Shown: positions 1 through 10,874, counted from the stretch's first letter. The stretch is DNA of 64,000 nt from Halomonas jincaotanensis (GCF_018448785.1 NZ_JAHCLU010000006.1:161504-225503), one strand, 5' to 3'. Numbers and translations: made by a program. The notes: generated by a model from the sequence alone, not told the origin.

Positions 1-423
1 AGCTATCGGCGCGTGCTGGAACGCGAGGTCGATGGTCAAGCGTTTTTTGCCGCTTTTTATGATGGTTTTATCGCAGCCTCGCCGGAGGTGGCGATGAAGT
101 TTCGCCATACCGATATGCAGCGCCAGCGTTCCATGCTGAAGAAGGCTTTCTATCACCTTCTGGCGTTCTATGGTTCGAGTCATGCCGATTACTACCTGCA
201 TCAGGTGGCACTGAGCCATGGCCGTACTCACCTCGACATTCCCCCTCGGCTCTATGACCTCTGGCTCGAAACACTGATCGATACGGTTCGCCGTTTCGAT
301 GATCGCCTCACTGACGAGGTCGAGTTGGCATGGCGGCTGGTGATGGCGCCGGGCATTGTCTATATGAAGTTCCATTACGACCGACACCAAGAGGGATATC
401 GCTTTTGTCGCGGCCATGACTGA
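1..423 (+). CDS. Single-domain globin, 5' end cut by window
   Basis: The reading frame is open to base 1, with in-frame codons for SYRR before the GTG at 13, so the true start lies upstream of the window. The visible 140 or so residues follow the single-domain bacterial globin pattern: an SYRR-LERE A-helix start, an SPEVAMKF-type segment, and a central helix with LSHGRTHL where the proximal histidine is expected. Such proteins bind O2 or NO. Its position beside nitrite and NO reductase genes suggests NO binding or detoxification, which is inference. It converges on nirF across about 100 bp with no recognisable gene. Confidence 0.75.
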   Translation, partial: SYRRVLEREVDGQAFFAAFYDGFIAASPEVAMKFRHTDMQRQRSMLKKAFYHLLAFYGSSHADYYLHQVALSHGRTHLDIPPRLYDLWLETLIDTVRRFDDRLTDEVELAWRLVMAPGIVYMKFHYDRHQEGYRFCRGHD

Positions 424-526
424 TCGCGGTCTCCCACGTCATCGCCACTCACTTCCAGACCGTTGCCGCGGCCAACGACTATTGGCGTGACTGATGCGCC
501 ACGAGGCCGCTGCCCCAGTCAAGAAC

Positions 527-1729
527 CTACAACCCGATGCGATGGGCCCGGTGGGTGAAGAAGATGCCGCTGGGCGATTCGCTGTCGAGCCGGGCGACCT
601 CCTCCAGGGTGTGGGTGTCATAGACCACCACCCGGTCGCTGTCGCGAGCCGAGATCCAGGCATGCTCGCCTTTCGGCGTGAACTCCATGTGCAGGACGGA
701 CTCTCCGGGCGAGAGGGTGGCGACGATCTCGCGGCCCTCGGTGTCGATCACTTGCACCACGTTGTTGTCGGGGTGGGCGAAGTTGACCCATACCTGGCGC
801 TCATCCGGGCGGGTCATCACGAAGATCGGCTGGCCGTGGACTGGAATGCGCTCCGAAAGCGACCAGCCGCCGCTGTCGGCGACCAGCACCTCGTGCCGGC
901 CCACCGCCGGCAGCCAGGCCTCGCCGCCGGCCATGGCCCAGCCCTCCAGATGCGGCATCTTGTAGACCGGTAAGCGCTCCTCGCCGCGGCCGTAGTCGGG
1001 CAGGATGCGCTGCACGCCCTCCTCGAGATGCCAGAGATCGAGCAGCGCCAGGCCGTCCTCGCCGAACAGGCCGGCGATGTAGTAGCGCCCGTTGGGGCCG
1101 ATCAGGGCGTCGTAGGGCGCCTCACCGATATCGCTGAAGCGGCTCACCTCCGGGGTGTCGCCGTGCATGTCGACCAGATGAATCTCGCCGGCCTCGAACA
1201 GGCTGTAGACGAAGCGGTTACCGGGGGCATCCACCAGCCCCACTACCTTGGAGCGCTGCTCATCGCCGTCATCGTCCCGATACGTCGCTGGAATCTCTGC
1301 CACCTCCTCAAGCGTCTCGCTGTCGAAGACCTTCACGCCGCCCGGATCGTAATTGGCCACCGCCACCAGTGAGCCGTCCTGGGAGACGGCGCCGCCGATG
1401 CTGTTGCCGGATTGCATCACCCGGTGGGTGATCTCGCTGGTTAGGAGGTCGACGCGGCTCAGCCCTCCGTCGCGGCCGAACACGAAGGCGTAGCGGGCGT
1501 CGCGGGAGAACTTCACCGAGGCGTGGGAAAGATCACCCAGCCCTTCCACGCGGTCGAGGATTCGGTGGTGGCTGGTGTCTACCACCGCCAGGCTGCCGGT
1601 GGCGCGCTCGACGATCACGCCGAGGTCACCGGTGCCGCGCAACTCCGCGCTTGGCGTGGCCTGGCAGCCGGCCAGCAGGGCGAGCAGTGCGATGGCGACG
1701 AGGGCCTTGCGAAGGACTAGGGGAATCAT
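527..1729 (-). CDS. nirF: NirF, heme d1 biosynthesis lipoprotein
   Basis: NirF is a periplasmic protein with a d1-type beta-propeller that binds a late heme d1 precursor and is needed to mature cytochrome cd1 nitrite reductase. The protein of about 400 residues starts with a lipoprotein signal ending in the lipobox LLAGC (Cys22 from this start) and then shows beta-propeller sequence related to the NirS d1 domain, without a CxxCH heme c motif. ATG 1729 is chosen because AAGGA lies six bases upstream; an in-frame ATG at 1750 would add seven residues. It follows nirC by about 30 bp, so the two form an operon divergent from nirS. Confidence 0.9.
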   Translation of the reverse strand: MIPLVLRKALVAIALLALLAGCQATPSAELRGTGDLGVIVERATGSLAVVDTSHHRILDRVEGLGDLSHASVKFSRDARYAFVFGRDGGLSRVDLLTSEITHRVMQSGNSIGGAVSQDGSLVAVANYDPGGVKVFDSETLEEVAEIPATYRDDDGDEQRSKVVGLVDAPGNRFVYSLFEAGEIHLVDMHGDTPEVSRFSDIGEAPYDALIGPNGRYYIAGLFGEDGLALLDLWHLEEGVQRILPDYGRGEERLPVYKMPHLEGWAMAGGEAWLPAVGRHEVLVADSGGWSLSERIPVHGQPIFVMTRPDERQVWVNFAHPDNNVVQVIDTEGREIVATLSPGESVLHMEFTPKGEHAWISARDSDRVVVYDTHTLEEVARLDSESPSGIFFTHRAHRIGL

Positions 1730-1759
1730 GGCCATTCCTTGTGGGGTCATCGAGATTGC

Positions 1760-2116
1760 TCACTCATCCAAAGGATTGTCGTTCTGCAGGTGGTCGGCGA
1801 GCCAGAGGGCCTCTTCCTCGGTCAGCAGCCTTTTCCAGCCAGGCATGGCGGTGCCGGGAATGCCGTGGAGGATCAATGCTGCCAGGCCCTCGCGGCTGTA
1901 GGCGTTCATGCGCGACTCGGGCAGTGACGGGCCCAGTCCGCCACGCAGCGTCATGCCATGGCAGGAGCCGCAGTCTTGATAGAGCAAGGTCTTGAGCTCC
2001 TGTACTCGCTCGGCAGAGAGCGAGCTGTCGGCAAGAACCGCGACCGGCAACCAGCAGAGCGCCAGGATTAGCAAGCGGCGGGAGGCGGGCTGGGTCATGG
2101 CGTCTGCAATTGGCAT
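1760..2116 (-). CDS. nirC: NirC, periplasmic c-type cytochrome
   Basis: This is a small monoheme cytochrome c (118 aa). It has an N-terminal hydrophobic signal ending near VLA (about residue 29), a heme motif CGSCH at residues 49-53, and a PGTAMPGW segment that supplies the distal Met ligand typical of the c55X family. NirC can donate electrons to cytochrome cd1 and act in heme d1 maturation. GGGAGC lies five bases upstream of ATG 2116; ATG 2098 would also keep the signal peptide. It is transcribed away from nirS, probably from the shared control region at 2117-2440, and precedes nirF. Confidence 0.88.
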   Translation of the reverse strand: MPIADAMTQPASRRLLILALCWLPVAVLADSSLSAERVQELKTLLYQDCGSCHGMTLRGGLGPSLPESRMNAYSREGLAALILHGIPGTAMPGWKRLLTEEEALWLADHLQNDNPLDE

Positions 2117-2243
2117 GGCGGCTCCCGGTGTTCATGCTGGCGGCCGGTCGTGCTTAACAGGGTTCAATGCGTGCCCTGAAAGCCACATGAAGCATTAATC
2201 ATTCGGGCTCGCAATGTTTGCTTGGCGTCGGGTCAGTGCCTCT

Positions 2244-2257
2244 TTGACGTAGATCAA
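2244..2257. promoter_or_regulatory. FNR/DNR-type box in the nirC-nirS divergent region
   Basis: TTGAC-N4-ATCAA matches the FNR/DNR/NNR consensus TTGAT-N4-ATCAA at nine of ten positions. It sits in the 324-bp gap between the divergent nirC and nirS starts, about 190 bp before nirS and 134 bp before nirC. Dnr/Nnr-type regulators activate nir genes in response to NO and low oxygen in related denitrifiers. No second clear box was seen, so this one may serve both directions. The rest of the gap holds no gene that can be recognised. Confidence 0.75.
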
Positions 2258-2398
2258 TCTTGTCACGGAAAGCGACGCAAGACCCGCCAAAGGTGCAGGA
2301 AAAATGCGTATTACTGAACCACGCTCTGCGCAGGGAGGTCATCGGCCGGGCAGCACCGGTTAGCCATTCGGCGAACGACAACAACGACTCGCCCATGA

Positions 2399-4177
<1,779 letters not shown>

Positions 4178-4243
4178 CCGAAAACGGCGGCGGGCCTACC
4201 TATGTCCCGCCTGCCTATCCGACACATTAAGTGAGCTGTGCCG

Positions 4244-4744
4244 ATGCATTGCCATCCCCGAGACTTCGATAGCCTGGATCGAGGCCTGATCGACATTTAC
4301 CAGCGCGGCCTGCCGGTCTGTACCCGCCCCTTTCTTAGCGTGGCCGAGCGTCTGGGCACTTCGGAGACCGAGGTGATCGCGCGACTGGAGCGCCTGCATT
4401 CGCTGGACGTGCTCAGCCGCGTGGGGCCGGTGTTCGACCATGCTCGGGCCGGCGCAAGCCTGCTGGCGGCGGTGGCCGTACCGGAGGAGACGCGCGATGC
4501 CTTCGCAGCGCTCATCAACGCCGCCCCCGGCGTCAATCATAACTATGCACGTGAAGGTCTGGCCCGGGAGCAGGGCTACAACCTGTGGTTTGTGATGACC
4601 GCGCCCGATGAACCCGAACTCGAGGCGCGGCTCGATGCCTTGGAGGCGCATCTAGGCGTGCCGATCCTGCGCCTGCCGATGCTGGAGGGCTATCACATCG
4701 ACCTGTCCTTCCCCATTCCCTGGGCCGAACTGGAGTGCACATGA
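4244..4744 (+). CDS. nirD: NirD, siroheme decarboxylase subunit
   Basis: This is an Lrp/AsnC-like heme d1 biosynthesis protein. NirD, L, G and H together decarboxylate siroheme to didecarboxysiroheme in the cytoplasm. The N-terminal winged helix (GLPVCTRPF to VLSRVGPVF) and the C-terminal domain with VNHNY and NLWFVMTA match the D/G subtype. ATG 4244 is preferred over the upstream GTG 4238 because AGTGAG then lies about nine bases away. Its TGA overlaps the next start in an ATGA junction. Assignment to D rather than G rests on gene order. Confidence 0.88.
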   Translation: MHCHPRDFDSLDRGLIDIYQRGLPVCTRPFLSVAERLGTSETEVIARLERLHSLDVLSRVGPVFDHARAGASLLAAVAVPEETRDAFAALINAAPGVNHNYAREGLAREQGYNLWFVMTAPDEPELEARLDALEAHLGVPILRLPMLEGYHIDLSFPIPWAELECT

Positions 4745-5274
4745 GCGCCGCGACCCCACTGCCCCTCGATGCTGTCTGCTCACTCGACGAGCCGGCCGCC
4801 CATCGCCGCCTACGCGCAGTGCTGGAACAGGGGCTGCCGCTCACCCCGAGGCCCTGGAAGTCACTAGCCGAACAGGCCGGCATGGCCGAGGAAGAGGTAA
4901 TGGCCTGTGTGCGTCGCTGGCAGGCCGACGGCATGATCAAGCGCTTGGGACTGGTGGTGCGTCATCGCCGGCTGGGGATCGAGGCCAATGCCATGGTGGT
5001 ATGGGACGTGCCGGACGATCGGGTCAACGAGGTAGGCCGCCGGCTAGCCCAGGAAGCCGCAGTGACACTCTGCTACCGCCGTCCGCGGCGCCTGCCCGAC
5101 TGGCCCTATAACCTCTTCTGCATGATTCACGGCGCCCGTCGCGAGCGGGTGCTGGCGGAGCTCGCGGCCATCGCCGAACGTCTGGCACTCGGCGAACTCG
5201 AGCACCGGGTGCTGTTCAGCACTCACGCCTATCGCCAGTGCGGCGGCCGCTACGTGCAGGAGGGAGTGGCATGA
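4741..5274 (+). CDS. nirL: NirL, siroheme decarboxylase subunit
   Basis: This is the second AsnC-like subunit of the siroheme decarboxylase. It carries the L/H subtype signature YRRPRRLPDWPYNLFCMIHG, whose His and Tyr residues are linked with tetrapyrrole binding in this family. The start ATG overlaps the nirD stop (ATGA), and its own stop overlaps the nirG start the same way, which indicates translational coupling and equal production of the subunits. Length (177 aa) is normal. Confidence 0.88.
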   Translation: MSAATPLPLDAVCSLDEPAAHRRLRAVLEQGLPLTPRPWKSLAEQAGMAEEEVMACVRRWQADGMIKRLGLVVRHRRLGIEANAMVVWDVPDDRVNEVGRRLAQEAAVTLCYRRPRRLPDWPYNLFCMIHGARRERVLAELAAIAERLALGELEHRVLFSTHAYRQCGGRYVQEGVA

Positions 5275-5729
5275 CACTCGACGACCTGGATGGCGTGGAC
5301 CGTCGCATGCTAAATCGCCTGCAGGATGGCCTGCCGCTGGTGGCGCGCCCCTATGCGGCGGTGGCCGATGAGCTGGGTATCGACGAGGGCGACCTACTCG
5401 AGCGCCTCGAGCGCCTGTGCGGGGGGGGAGTATTGAGCCGTTTCGGCCCCATGTTCCACGCCGAGCGGTTGGGCGGTGGCCTGACCCTGGCGGCGCTGGC
5501 GGTGCCCGAGGCCGACTTCGGGCGCGTCAGCGAGGCGGTCAACGCCCTCCCCGAGGTGGCCCACAACTATCGTCGCGAGCATGAACTCAACATGTGGTTC
5601 GTGCTGGCCACCGAGACGCCCGAACGCATCAACGAGGTGATCGAGGAGGTCGAGGCGGCCACGGGGCTTCCCGTCTTCAACATGCCCAAGGAGGAGGAAT
5701 TCCATGTCCGTCTCCACCTCCCTGTCTAG
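5271..5729 (+). CDS. nirG: NirG, siroheme decarboxylase subunit
   Basis: This is the third AsnC-like subunit, of the D/G subtype. GLPLVARPY and VLSRFGPMF mirror NirD, and VAHNYRREHELNMWFVLA marks the C-terminal tetrapyrrole-binding domain. The ATG lies in an ATGA overlap with nirL, and its end overlaps nirH by 26 bp. The longer open frame reaching upstream to 5238 lies inside nirL and is not used here. Which decarboxylase subunit is catalytic cannot be read from sequence alone. Confidence 0.88.
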   Translation: MTLDDLDGVDRRMLNRLQDGLPLVARPYAAVADELGIDEGDLLERLERLCGGGVLSRFGPMFHAERLGGGLTLAALAVPEADFGRVSEAVNALPEVAHNYRREHELNMWFVLATETPERINEVIEEVEAATGLPVFNMPKEEEFHVRLHLPV

Positions 5730-6303
5730 GCCGGCCCCGAATAGCGATGTCCATAATCGCGACGCCCAGCAACGCGACGACCGGGGGCTCGATGCCGCCG
5801 ACCGCGCCATCGTGCTCGCCACCCAGACCGGCCTGCCGCTGGTGCCCGACCCCTGGAGCGCGGTGGGTCGCGAGGTGGGCATGAGCGGTGAGGAGGTGCT
5901 CGAGCGCATGCGGGCCATGCAGGCGCGCGGGGTGATCCGCCGGGTCGCCGCGGTACCCAACCACTACCGGCTCGGCTATGTGGCCAACGGCATGACCGTG
6001 TGGGACGTGGATGACGCCCAGATCGCCCGCCTGGGCCGCGAGGTGGCCGCCATCGAGGGCGTCAGCCACTGCTATCGTCGCCCGCGCCACCTGCCCCACT
6101 GGCCCTACAACCTGTTCGCCATGCTCCACGGCCGCAGCCGTGACGAGGTCGAGCGCCAGGCGGCAGCGCTGCGCGAGCGCCTGGGCGAGGCGTGTCGCGA
6201 CCACCGCATCCTCTATAGCTCGCGCATCCTCAAGAAGACCGGGCTACGCCTGGCCGGCGCTCGACCGGGCACAGCTTCTACAGCCACCGAAGGGCGGGGC
6301 TGA
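5704..6303 (+). CDS. nirH: NirH, siroheme decarboxylase subunit
   Basis: This is the fourth AsnC-like subunit, of the L/H subtype, with YRRPRHLPHWPYNLFAMLHG parallel to NirL. At 199 residues it is longer than NirL: it has an N-terminal extension of about 25 polar residues and a short Pro/Thr-rich tail. A strong AAGGAGGAA lies before ATG 5704, inside the end of nirG. With NirD, L and G it completes the four separate subunits found in Pseudomonas-type nir clusters. Confidence 0.87.
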   Translation: MSVSTSLSRPAPNSDVHNRDAQQRDDRGLDAADRAIVLATQTGLPLVPDPWSAVGREVGMSGEEVLERMRAMQARGVIRRVAAVPNHYRLGYVANGMTVWDVDDAQIARLGREVAAIEGVSHCYRRPRHLPHWPYNLFAMLHGRSRDEVERQAAALRERLGEACRDHRILYSSRILKKTGLRLAGARPGTASTATEGRG

Positions 6304-6354
6304 GTCGCGCCCGCTTGTATTACACAGCTCAGCAAACCTCAGCAGGAGTACGCC

Positions 6355-7557
6355 ATGTTCCGCGTCACCCGCTACATCAAGTCGCTGATCGAACCGGGCC
6401 CCATCCCACCGGCCCGCAAGCCGCCCGGCCCGGTGGTGATCTGGAACCTGATCCGCCGCTGTAACTTGACCTGCAAGCACTGCTACACCACCTCGGCCGA
6501 TATCGACTTCGCCGGCGAGCTTTCTACCGCCGAGGCCCACGCGGTGCTTAAAGACCTGCACGCTTTCCGGGTGCCGGCGTTGATTCTCTCTGGCGGCGAG
6601 CCGCTGATGCGCCCCGACATCTTCGAGCTCTCGCACCGCGCCCGGGAGCTGGGCATCTACACCGGGCTTTCCACCAACGGCACGTTGATTACAGAGGAGA
6701 ATATCGACGCCATCGCCGAAGTCGGCTACGACTATGTGGGCATCAGCATCGACGGCCTGGAAGAGACTCACGACACCATCCGCCAGCGCCAGGGCGCCTT
6801 TCGCGAATCCATGCACGCGGTCAAACTATGCAAGGCGCGCGGCATCAAGGTGGGCCTGCGCTTCACCTTGACCCGCGAGAATGTCGAGCAACTCAGCGAC
6901 ATCCTGGCGCTGATCGACGAGCACGACGTCGACAAGTTCTACCTTTCGCATCTCAACTACGGCGGCCGAGGCCGGCGCCACAGCAAGCAGGACGCCTGGT
7001 ATCGCATGACCCGCGACGCCATGACCCAGCTGTTCGACCACTGCCGCAGCGAACTCGAGCGTGGCGTGGAACGCGAGTACGTTACCGGCAACAACGACGC
7101 CGACGGCCCCTTCCTGCTGATGTGGGCCCGTGAGCACTTCCCCGAGCAGGCCGAGGCCCTGGCGCAGCGGCTGCTCAACTGGGGGGGCAACGCCTCCGGC
7201 GAGCATATCGCCAATATCGACAACCTGGGCAACGTTCACCCCGATACCTTCTGGTGGGACCATGACCTGGGCAACGTCCGCGACCGGCCCTTCTCCGAGA
7301 TCTGGCGCGACCCCCGGGATCCGCTGATGGCCGGCTTCCGCCAGCGCCCGCGTCCGCTCAAGGGGCGCTGCGCCGAGTGCCGTTTCCTGTCGATCTGCAA
7401 CGGCAATACCCGGGTACGCGCCTGGAAGGTGACCGGTGATCCTTGGGAAGAAGATCCCGGTTGCTACCTGACCAACCGCGAGATCGGGGTCGTCGACGAG
7501 GGCGCGCGCCGGATCTGTGCCCCCTATGAGGCCATCCAGGCCGTCGAACTTCCGTAA
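6355..7557 (+). CDS. nirJ: NirJ, radical SAM heme d1 biosynthesis protein
   Basis: NirJ is a cytoplasmic radical SAM enzyme that acts on didecarboxysiroheme and removes the propionate side chains on the way to heme d1. The N-terminal motif CNLTCKHC (Cys36, Cys40, Cys43) binds the SAM [4Fe-4S] cluster. A C-terminal SPASM-like Cys set (GRCAECRFLSICNGN and DPGCYL) binds a second cluster. Length (400 aa) is normal. AGCAGGAG precedes ATG 6355. The 50-bp gap from nirH is the widest inside the nirD-N run. Confidence 0.95.
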   Translation: MFRVTRYIKSLIEPGPIPPARKPPGPVVIWNLIRRCNLTCKHCYTTSADIDFAGELSTAEAHAVLKDLHAFRVPALILSGGEPLMRPDIFELSHRARELGIYTGLSTNGTLITEENIDAIAEVGYDYVGISIDGLEETHDTIRQRQGAFRESMHAVKLCKARGIKVGLRFTLTRENVEQLSDILALIDEHDVDKFYLSHLNYGGRGRRHSKQDAWYRMTRDAMTQLFDHCRSELERGVEREYVTGNNDADGPFLLMWAREHFPEQAEALAQRLLNWGGNASGEHIANIDNLGNVHPDTFWWDHDLGNVRDRPFSEIWRDPRDPLMAGFRQRPRPLKGRCAECRFLSICNGNTRVRAWKVTGDPWEEDPGCYLTNREIGVVDEGARRICAPYEAIQAVELP

Positions 7558-7579
7558 GGCTGACGAGAGGAATACCGCC

Positions 7580-8428
7580 ATGCCGTCACGTCGCGTTTCC
7601 TATGATCTCGCCGAGGCGCCACTGGCGCCCGGTGAGGTGGCCATCGTCGGCGCAGGCCCTGGCGATCCTGGCCTGCTGACCCTGCGCGCCCTGTCGCTGC
7701 TCGAGCAGGCCGATTGCCTGGTCTTCGACCGCCTGGTCTCCAGGGAGGTGCTGGCCTTGGCGAGCCCCCGGGCCCGGCGCTTCTATGTGGGCAAGGCGTC
7801 GCGTTGCCATGCCCTGACCCAGGACGAGACCAACGCCCTGCTGGTGCGCCTGGCCGGGGAGGGCAGGCGGGTGGTGCGCCTCAAGGGCGGCGACCCCTAT
7901 ATCTTCGGTCGCGGCGGCGAGGAGGCCGAGGCGCTGATCGAGCATGGCGTGGGCTTTCGCGTGGTGCCGGGCATCACCTCCGCCCAGGGCTGTGCCGCCT
8001 ATGGCGGTTTCCCGCTGACGCATCGCGATCATGCCCAGAGCGTCACCTTCGTTACCGGTCACTGCAAGGGCGACGGCGACCTGGCTCTCAACTGGGCCGC
8101 CCTGGCGAGCCCTCACCAGACCGCGGTGTTCTACATGGGGCTGGCCAACGCCGCGCTGATCAGCCGGCAGCTACAGGACCACGGCCTGCCGGCCGAGCAT
8201 CCGGTGGCGCTGGTGGAGCGTGGCACCACGCCCGAGCAGCGCCAGGTAATGACTTGTCTCGGTGAGCTGGCCGAGACCATTGCACGGGAAGGGCTCAAGC
8301 CGCCGACCCTGATCGTGGTGGGCGAGGTGGTACGCTTGGCCGACTCCCTGGCCCAGCCCGCCCCCAAGCTGGCAACCTTCGCCGAAGGCGAGACCCTGGC
8401 GCTGGCGCGGGAGCGAGTTGCCCTGTGA
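7580..8428 (+). CDS. nirE: NirE, uroporphyrinogen-III C-methyltransferase
   Basis: This SAM-dependent methyltransferase converts uroporphyrinogen III to precorrin-2, the first committed step to siroheme and heme d1. Motifs are VGAGPGDPGLLTL near the N-terminus, RLKGGDPYIFGRGGEE, and the VPGITSAQG stretch. ATG 7580 is chosen because the upstream part of the open frame lies inside nirJ. Its stop overlaps the GTG start of nirN. Placed between nirJ and nirN, it is called the heme d1-dedicated nirE rather than the vitamin B12 cobA, though the enzymes are homologous. Confidence 0.92.
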   Translation: MPSRRVSYDLAEAPLAPGEVAIVGAGPGDPGLLTLRALSLLEQADCLVFDRLVSREVLALASPRARRFYVGKASRCHALTQDETNALLVRLAGEGRRVVRLKGGDPYIFGRGGEEAEALIEHGVGFRVVPGITSAQGCAAYGGFPLTHRDHAQSVTFVTGHCKGDGDLALNWAALASPHQTAVFYMGLANAALISRQLQDHGLPAEHPVALVERGTTPEQRQVMTCLGELAETIAREGLKPPTLIVVGEVVRLADSLAQPAPKLATFAEGETLALARERVAL

Positions 8429-10017
8429 AGCGCGTCATTGCTTTTCCCAGATCCCTACTATCCCTGCAGGCACTGGCCGCGACGCTGCTGATCACGGCCA
8501 TGGCGCCGGCCGGTGGCGACGATACCCGAGCGCTCTACCAGACCCACTGCGCTTCCTGTCACGGTGAGGATCGTCTGGGCGGCATCGGCCCGGCGCTGCT
8601 ACCGGGAAACCTCTCGCGGCTCAAGCCTGAGGCTGCGGAGGCGGTGATCCGCGACGGGCGCGCGGCCAGCCAGATGCCGGGTTTCGCGCCCCAGCTCGAT
8701 GAGGACGAGATCGCCTCGCTGGCCGAGTGGATCTACCGCGAGCCGGAGGTCGAGCCCGTCTGGGGGACGAAGGAGATCCTGGCCAGCCAGATCGTGCGAC
8801 ACCCCGCGGGCAGTCTGCCCGCTGCACCACGCTTCGACGCCGACCCGCTCAACCTCTTCATCGTGGTGGAGACCGGCGATCACCACGCCACCCTGCTCGA
8901 CGGCGACAGCTTCGAGCCGATCCACCGCTTCGAGACCCGCTACGCCCTGCACGGTGGGCCCAAGTACACGCCTGACGGGCGCCATGTCTTCTTTGGCTCC
9001 CGGGACGGCTGGATCACCAAGTACGATATCTACAATATGGAGGTCGTGGCCGAGGTGCGTGCCGGCATCAACATGCGCAACATCGCCGTCTCCGGCGACG
9101 GCCGCTATGTGATGGCCGCTAATTACCTGCCTCACAGCCTGGTGCTGTTCGATGCCCACAACCTCGATCTGATGAAGGTCTATCCGGCGGTGGGCGAGGA
9201 CGGTGCGAGCTCGCGGGTCAGCGCCGTCTATGCCGCACCGCCGCGGGGCAGCTTCATCGCTGCGCTTAAGGATATCGAGGAGGTGTGGGAGATCCCCTGG
9301 CCGCTGCCCACCGAGCCGGTGGTCTCCACCGGCCATATGGCGACACCCCTGGCGCCAACACGCAGCCACGATACCCCCAGCTTCCGGGTGCGGCGCATCC
9401 CGGTGCCGGACTACCTCGACGATTTCTTCTTCGACATGGAGTACGCCCACGTGATCGGCGCCTCCCGAGGTGGGGAGAGTGACGGCCAAGGCGGCATGGT
9501 GGTCAACCTGGACAGCGGCGACAAGGTCGCCGACCTGCCGCTGGAAGGCATGCCCCACCTCGGCTCCGGCATCACCTGGGAGCACGAGGGACGCCGCGTC
9601 ATGGCCACGCCCCATCTGACTCGGGCGGCGGTGTCGATCATCGATATGAAGGACTGGACGGTAGTCAAGACCCTGGAGACCGACGGTCCCGGCTTCTTCA
9701 TGCGCAGCCACGCCAACTCACCCTACGTCTGGGTGGATGTGTTCTTCGGCCCCCATCGCGACCGGGTCCACGTCATCGACAAGGCCAGCCTGGAGATCGT
9801 CGAGACGCTGATTCCCGAGCCCGGCAAGACCGCTGCCCACGTGGAGTTCGACCGCGACGGCGAGAAGCTGCTGCTCAGCCTCTGGGAAGAAGACGGCGCT
9901 GTGATCGTCTATGACGCCAAGACACTCGAGGAAGAAAAACGCATTCCCATGAGCAAGCCGTCGGGCAAGTACAACGTCTGGAACAAGACGCGCTATGAGG
10001 AGGGTACCAGTCACTAG
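8425..10017 (+). CDS. nirN: NirN, cytochrome c and d1-propeller protein
   Basis: NirN is a periplasmic paralog of NirS that oxidises dihydro-heme d1 in the last step of cofactor synthesis and helps pass it to NirS. The 530-residue protein has a signal-like N-terminus, a heme c motif CASCH at residues 42-46, and a C-terminal d1-like propeller with typical segments such as GDGRYVMAANY. It starts with GTG in a GTGA overlap with nirE. A stem-loop lies a few bases after the stop codon, and it is the last gene of the nirS-nirN run. Confidence 0.93.
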   Translation: MKRVIAFPRSLLSLQALAATLLITAMAPAGGDDTRALYQTHCASCHGEDRLGGIGPALLPGNLSRLKPEAAEAVIRDGRAASQMPGFAPQLDEDEIASLAEWIYREPEVEPVWGTKEILASQIVRHPAGSLPAAPRFDADPLNLFIVVETGDHHATLLDGDSFEPIHRFETRYALHGGPKYTPDGRHVFFGSRDGWITKYDIYNMEVVAEVRAGINMRNIAVSGDGRYVMAANYLPHSLVLFDAHNLDLMKVYPAVGEDGASSRVSAVYAAPPRGSFIAALKDIEEVWEIPWPLPTEPVVSTGHMATPLAPTRSHDTPSFRVRRIPVPDYLDDFFFDMEYAHVIGASRGGESDGQGGMVVNLDSGDKVADLPLEGMPHLGSGITWEHEGRRVMATPHLTRAAVSIIDMKDWTVVKTLETDGPGFFMRSHANSPYVWVDVFFGPHRDRVHVIDKASLEIVETLIPEPGKTAAHVEFDRDGEKLLLSLWEEDGAVIVYDAKTLEEEKRIPMSKPSGKYNVWNKTRYEEGTSH

Positions 10018-10022
10018 CACGA

Positions 10023-10047
10023 GGGCCGTCACGCAAGCTGGCGGCCC
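10023..10047 (+). terminator. Stem-loop just after nirN
   Basis: GGGCCGTCA pairs with TGGCGGCCC (nine pairs, one G-T wobble) around a seven-base loop, starting six bases after the nirN stop. There is no downstream T-run, so it may be an RNA-stabilising 3' hairpin rather than a strong intrinsic terminator. The rest of 10018-10259 contains no gene that can be supported. Confidence 0.45.
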
Positions 10048-10259
10048 GAATGACTGTAGGGAGACTGTAGGGATAAGTTTCTGCGCGAGAATCCACCCAG
10101 CTCACATTTATCTGGCTTACCTAATAAGTAAGGGGGAGAAGCCTCCAGCGCCTTGGGTATCGACAGGGTGGAGTGAATCCTGACCAACAGGAGTCAGCCC
10201 GAGTGGCTGGGATCAAAGTATGCCCAGGACTCTGCCAAGATGATCAGCCCGTCTCAGCA

Positions 10260-10802
10260 TCAAGGAAGAGGACCCAGCCCCCACTCTGCCGGGACATCCG
10301 AAGTTTCCAGGCCCTCGAAGCGGTCGGTCACGTAGGTGCTGTGACACGCCACACAGGATTCGGTCATGCGCCCGAAGAGCTCCACCTGTCGGGGCGTGTC
10401 TTCCGCACGGCCAGCCTCGGCCAGTGATGCCGAGAGCTCGTGCAAATACGCATCCATCTGCAGGAACTCCGCTGGCACGGCGGTTTTCAAATCTTGACGA
10501 TCTTCATCGGTCATGGACTGATCCAGGATGAAACTGTCGTGAATCGACTGCCCCTTCTCGGCGACCGTGGTGTGCCGCCCCTGCACGATGGCGCTAAAGA
10601 CCTCTTGCATTGCCAGCTCGATCTGAATCATTTCCTCCATCAGCAAGCCCTGCAGCTTGGGCGTCAACCCAGGCCTGACGGGCTCCGCGGCCAGGCTGAC
10701 AGCACTGACGCCCAGCGCCACCAGCGTGCCGAGGGTAATGGCAGCACGTCGGCCACGACCGCAATGGGTAGGTGTTGAACGTATCAAAATCGTATACAAC
10801 AT
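10260..10802 (-). CDS. Cytochrome c'-like periplasmic monoheme protein
   Basis: This is a 180-residue secreted protein with an N-terminal signal (hydrophobic stretch about residues 21-37, cleavage near LAA-E) and a predicted all-helical body. Its single heme motif CVACH lies near the C-terminus at residues 150-154. A heme motif at the end of a four-helix bundle is the layout of the cytochrome c'/c556 family, whose members often bind NO. ATG 10802 is preferred because GGGAGA lies upstream; the longer open frame to 11033 has no signal peptide. It is divergent from the next gene, and an FNR-like box lies 73 bp upstream. The exact subfamily is uncertain. Confidence 0.72.
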   Translation of the reverse strand: MLYTILIRSTPTHCGRGRRAAITLGTLVALGVSAVSLAAEPVRPGLTPKLQGLLMEEMIQIELAMQEVFSAIVQGRHTTVAEKGQSIHDSFILDQSMTDEDRQDLKTAVPAEFLQMDAYLHELSASLAEAGRAEDTPRQVELFGRMTESCVACHSTYVTDRFEGLETSDVPAEWGLGPLP

Positions 10803-10874
10803 GACTGATCTCCCTTTTTGGTTCGTGTTCATGGCTCGGGCTTGGCCAACGTAGTTGCCACCAGTGGGGTCGCC

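Noticed and set aside
424..526. Short frame ending TVAAANDYWRD after the globin gene
   Set aside because: It is too short, lacks a start signal and has no recognisable relative; it may be a remnant but cannot be supported.
527..1720. Plus-strand open frames opposite nirF
   Set aside because: They are high-GC shadow frames without ribosome-binding sites or domains.
2303..2325. NsrR-like half-site (AAAATGCG type) before nirS
   Set aside because: Only one half matches and its place does not fit the start expected from the DNR box.
10018..10259. Possible regulatory RNA with several short stems after nirN
   Set aside because: Only the stem at 10023-10047 is convincing; the others have five pairs or fewer.
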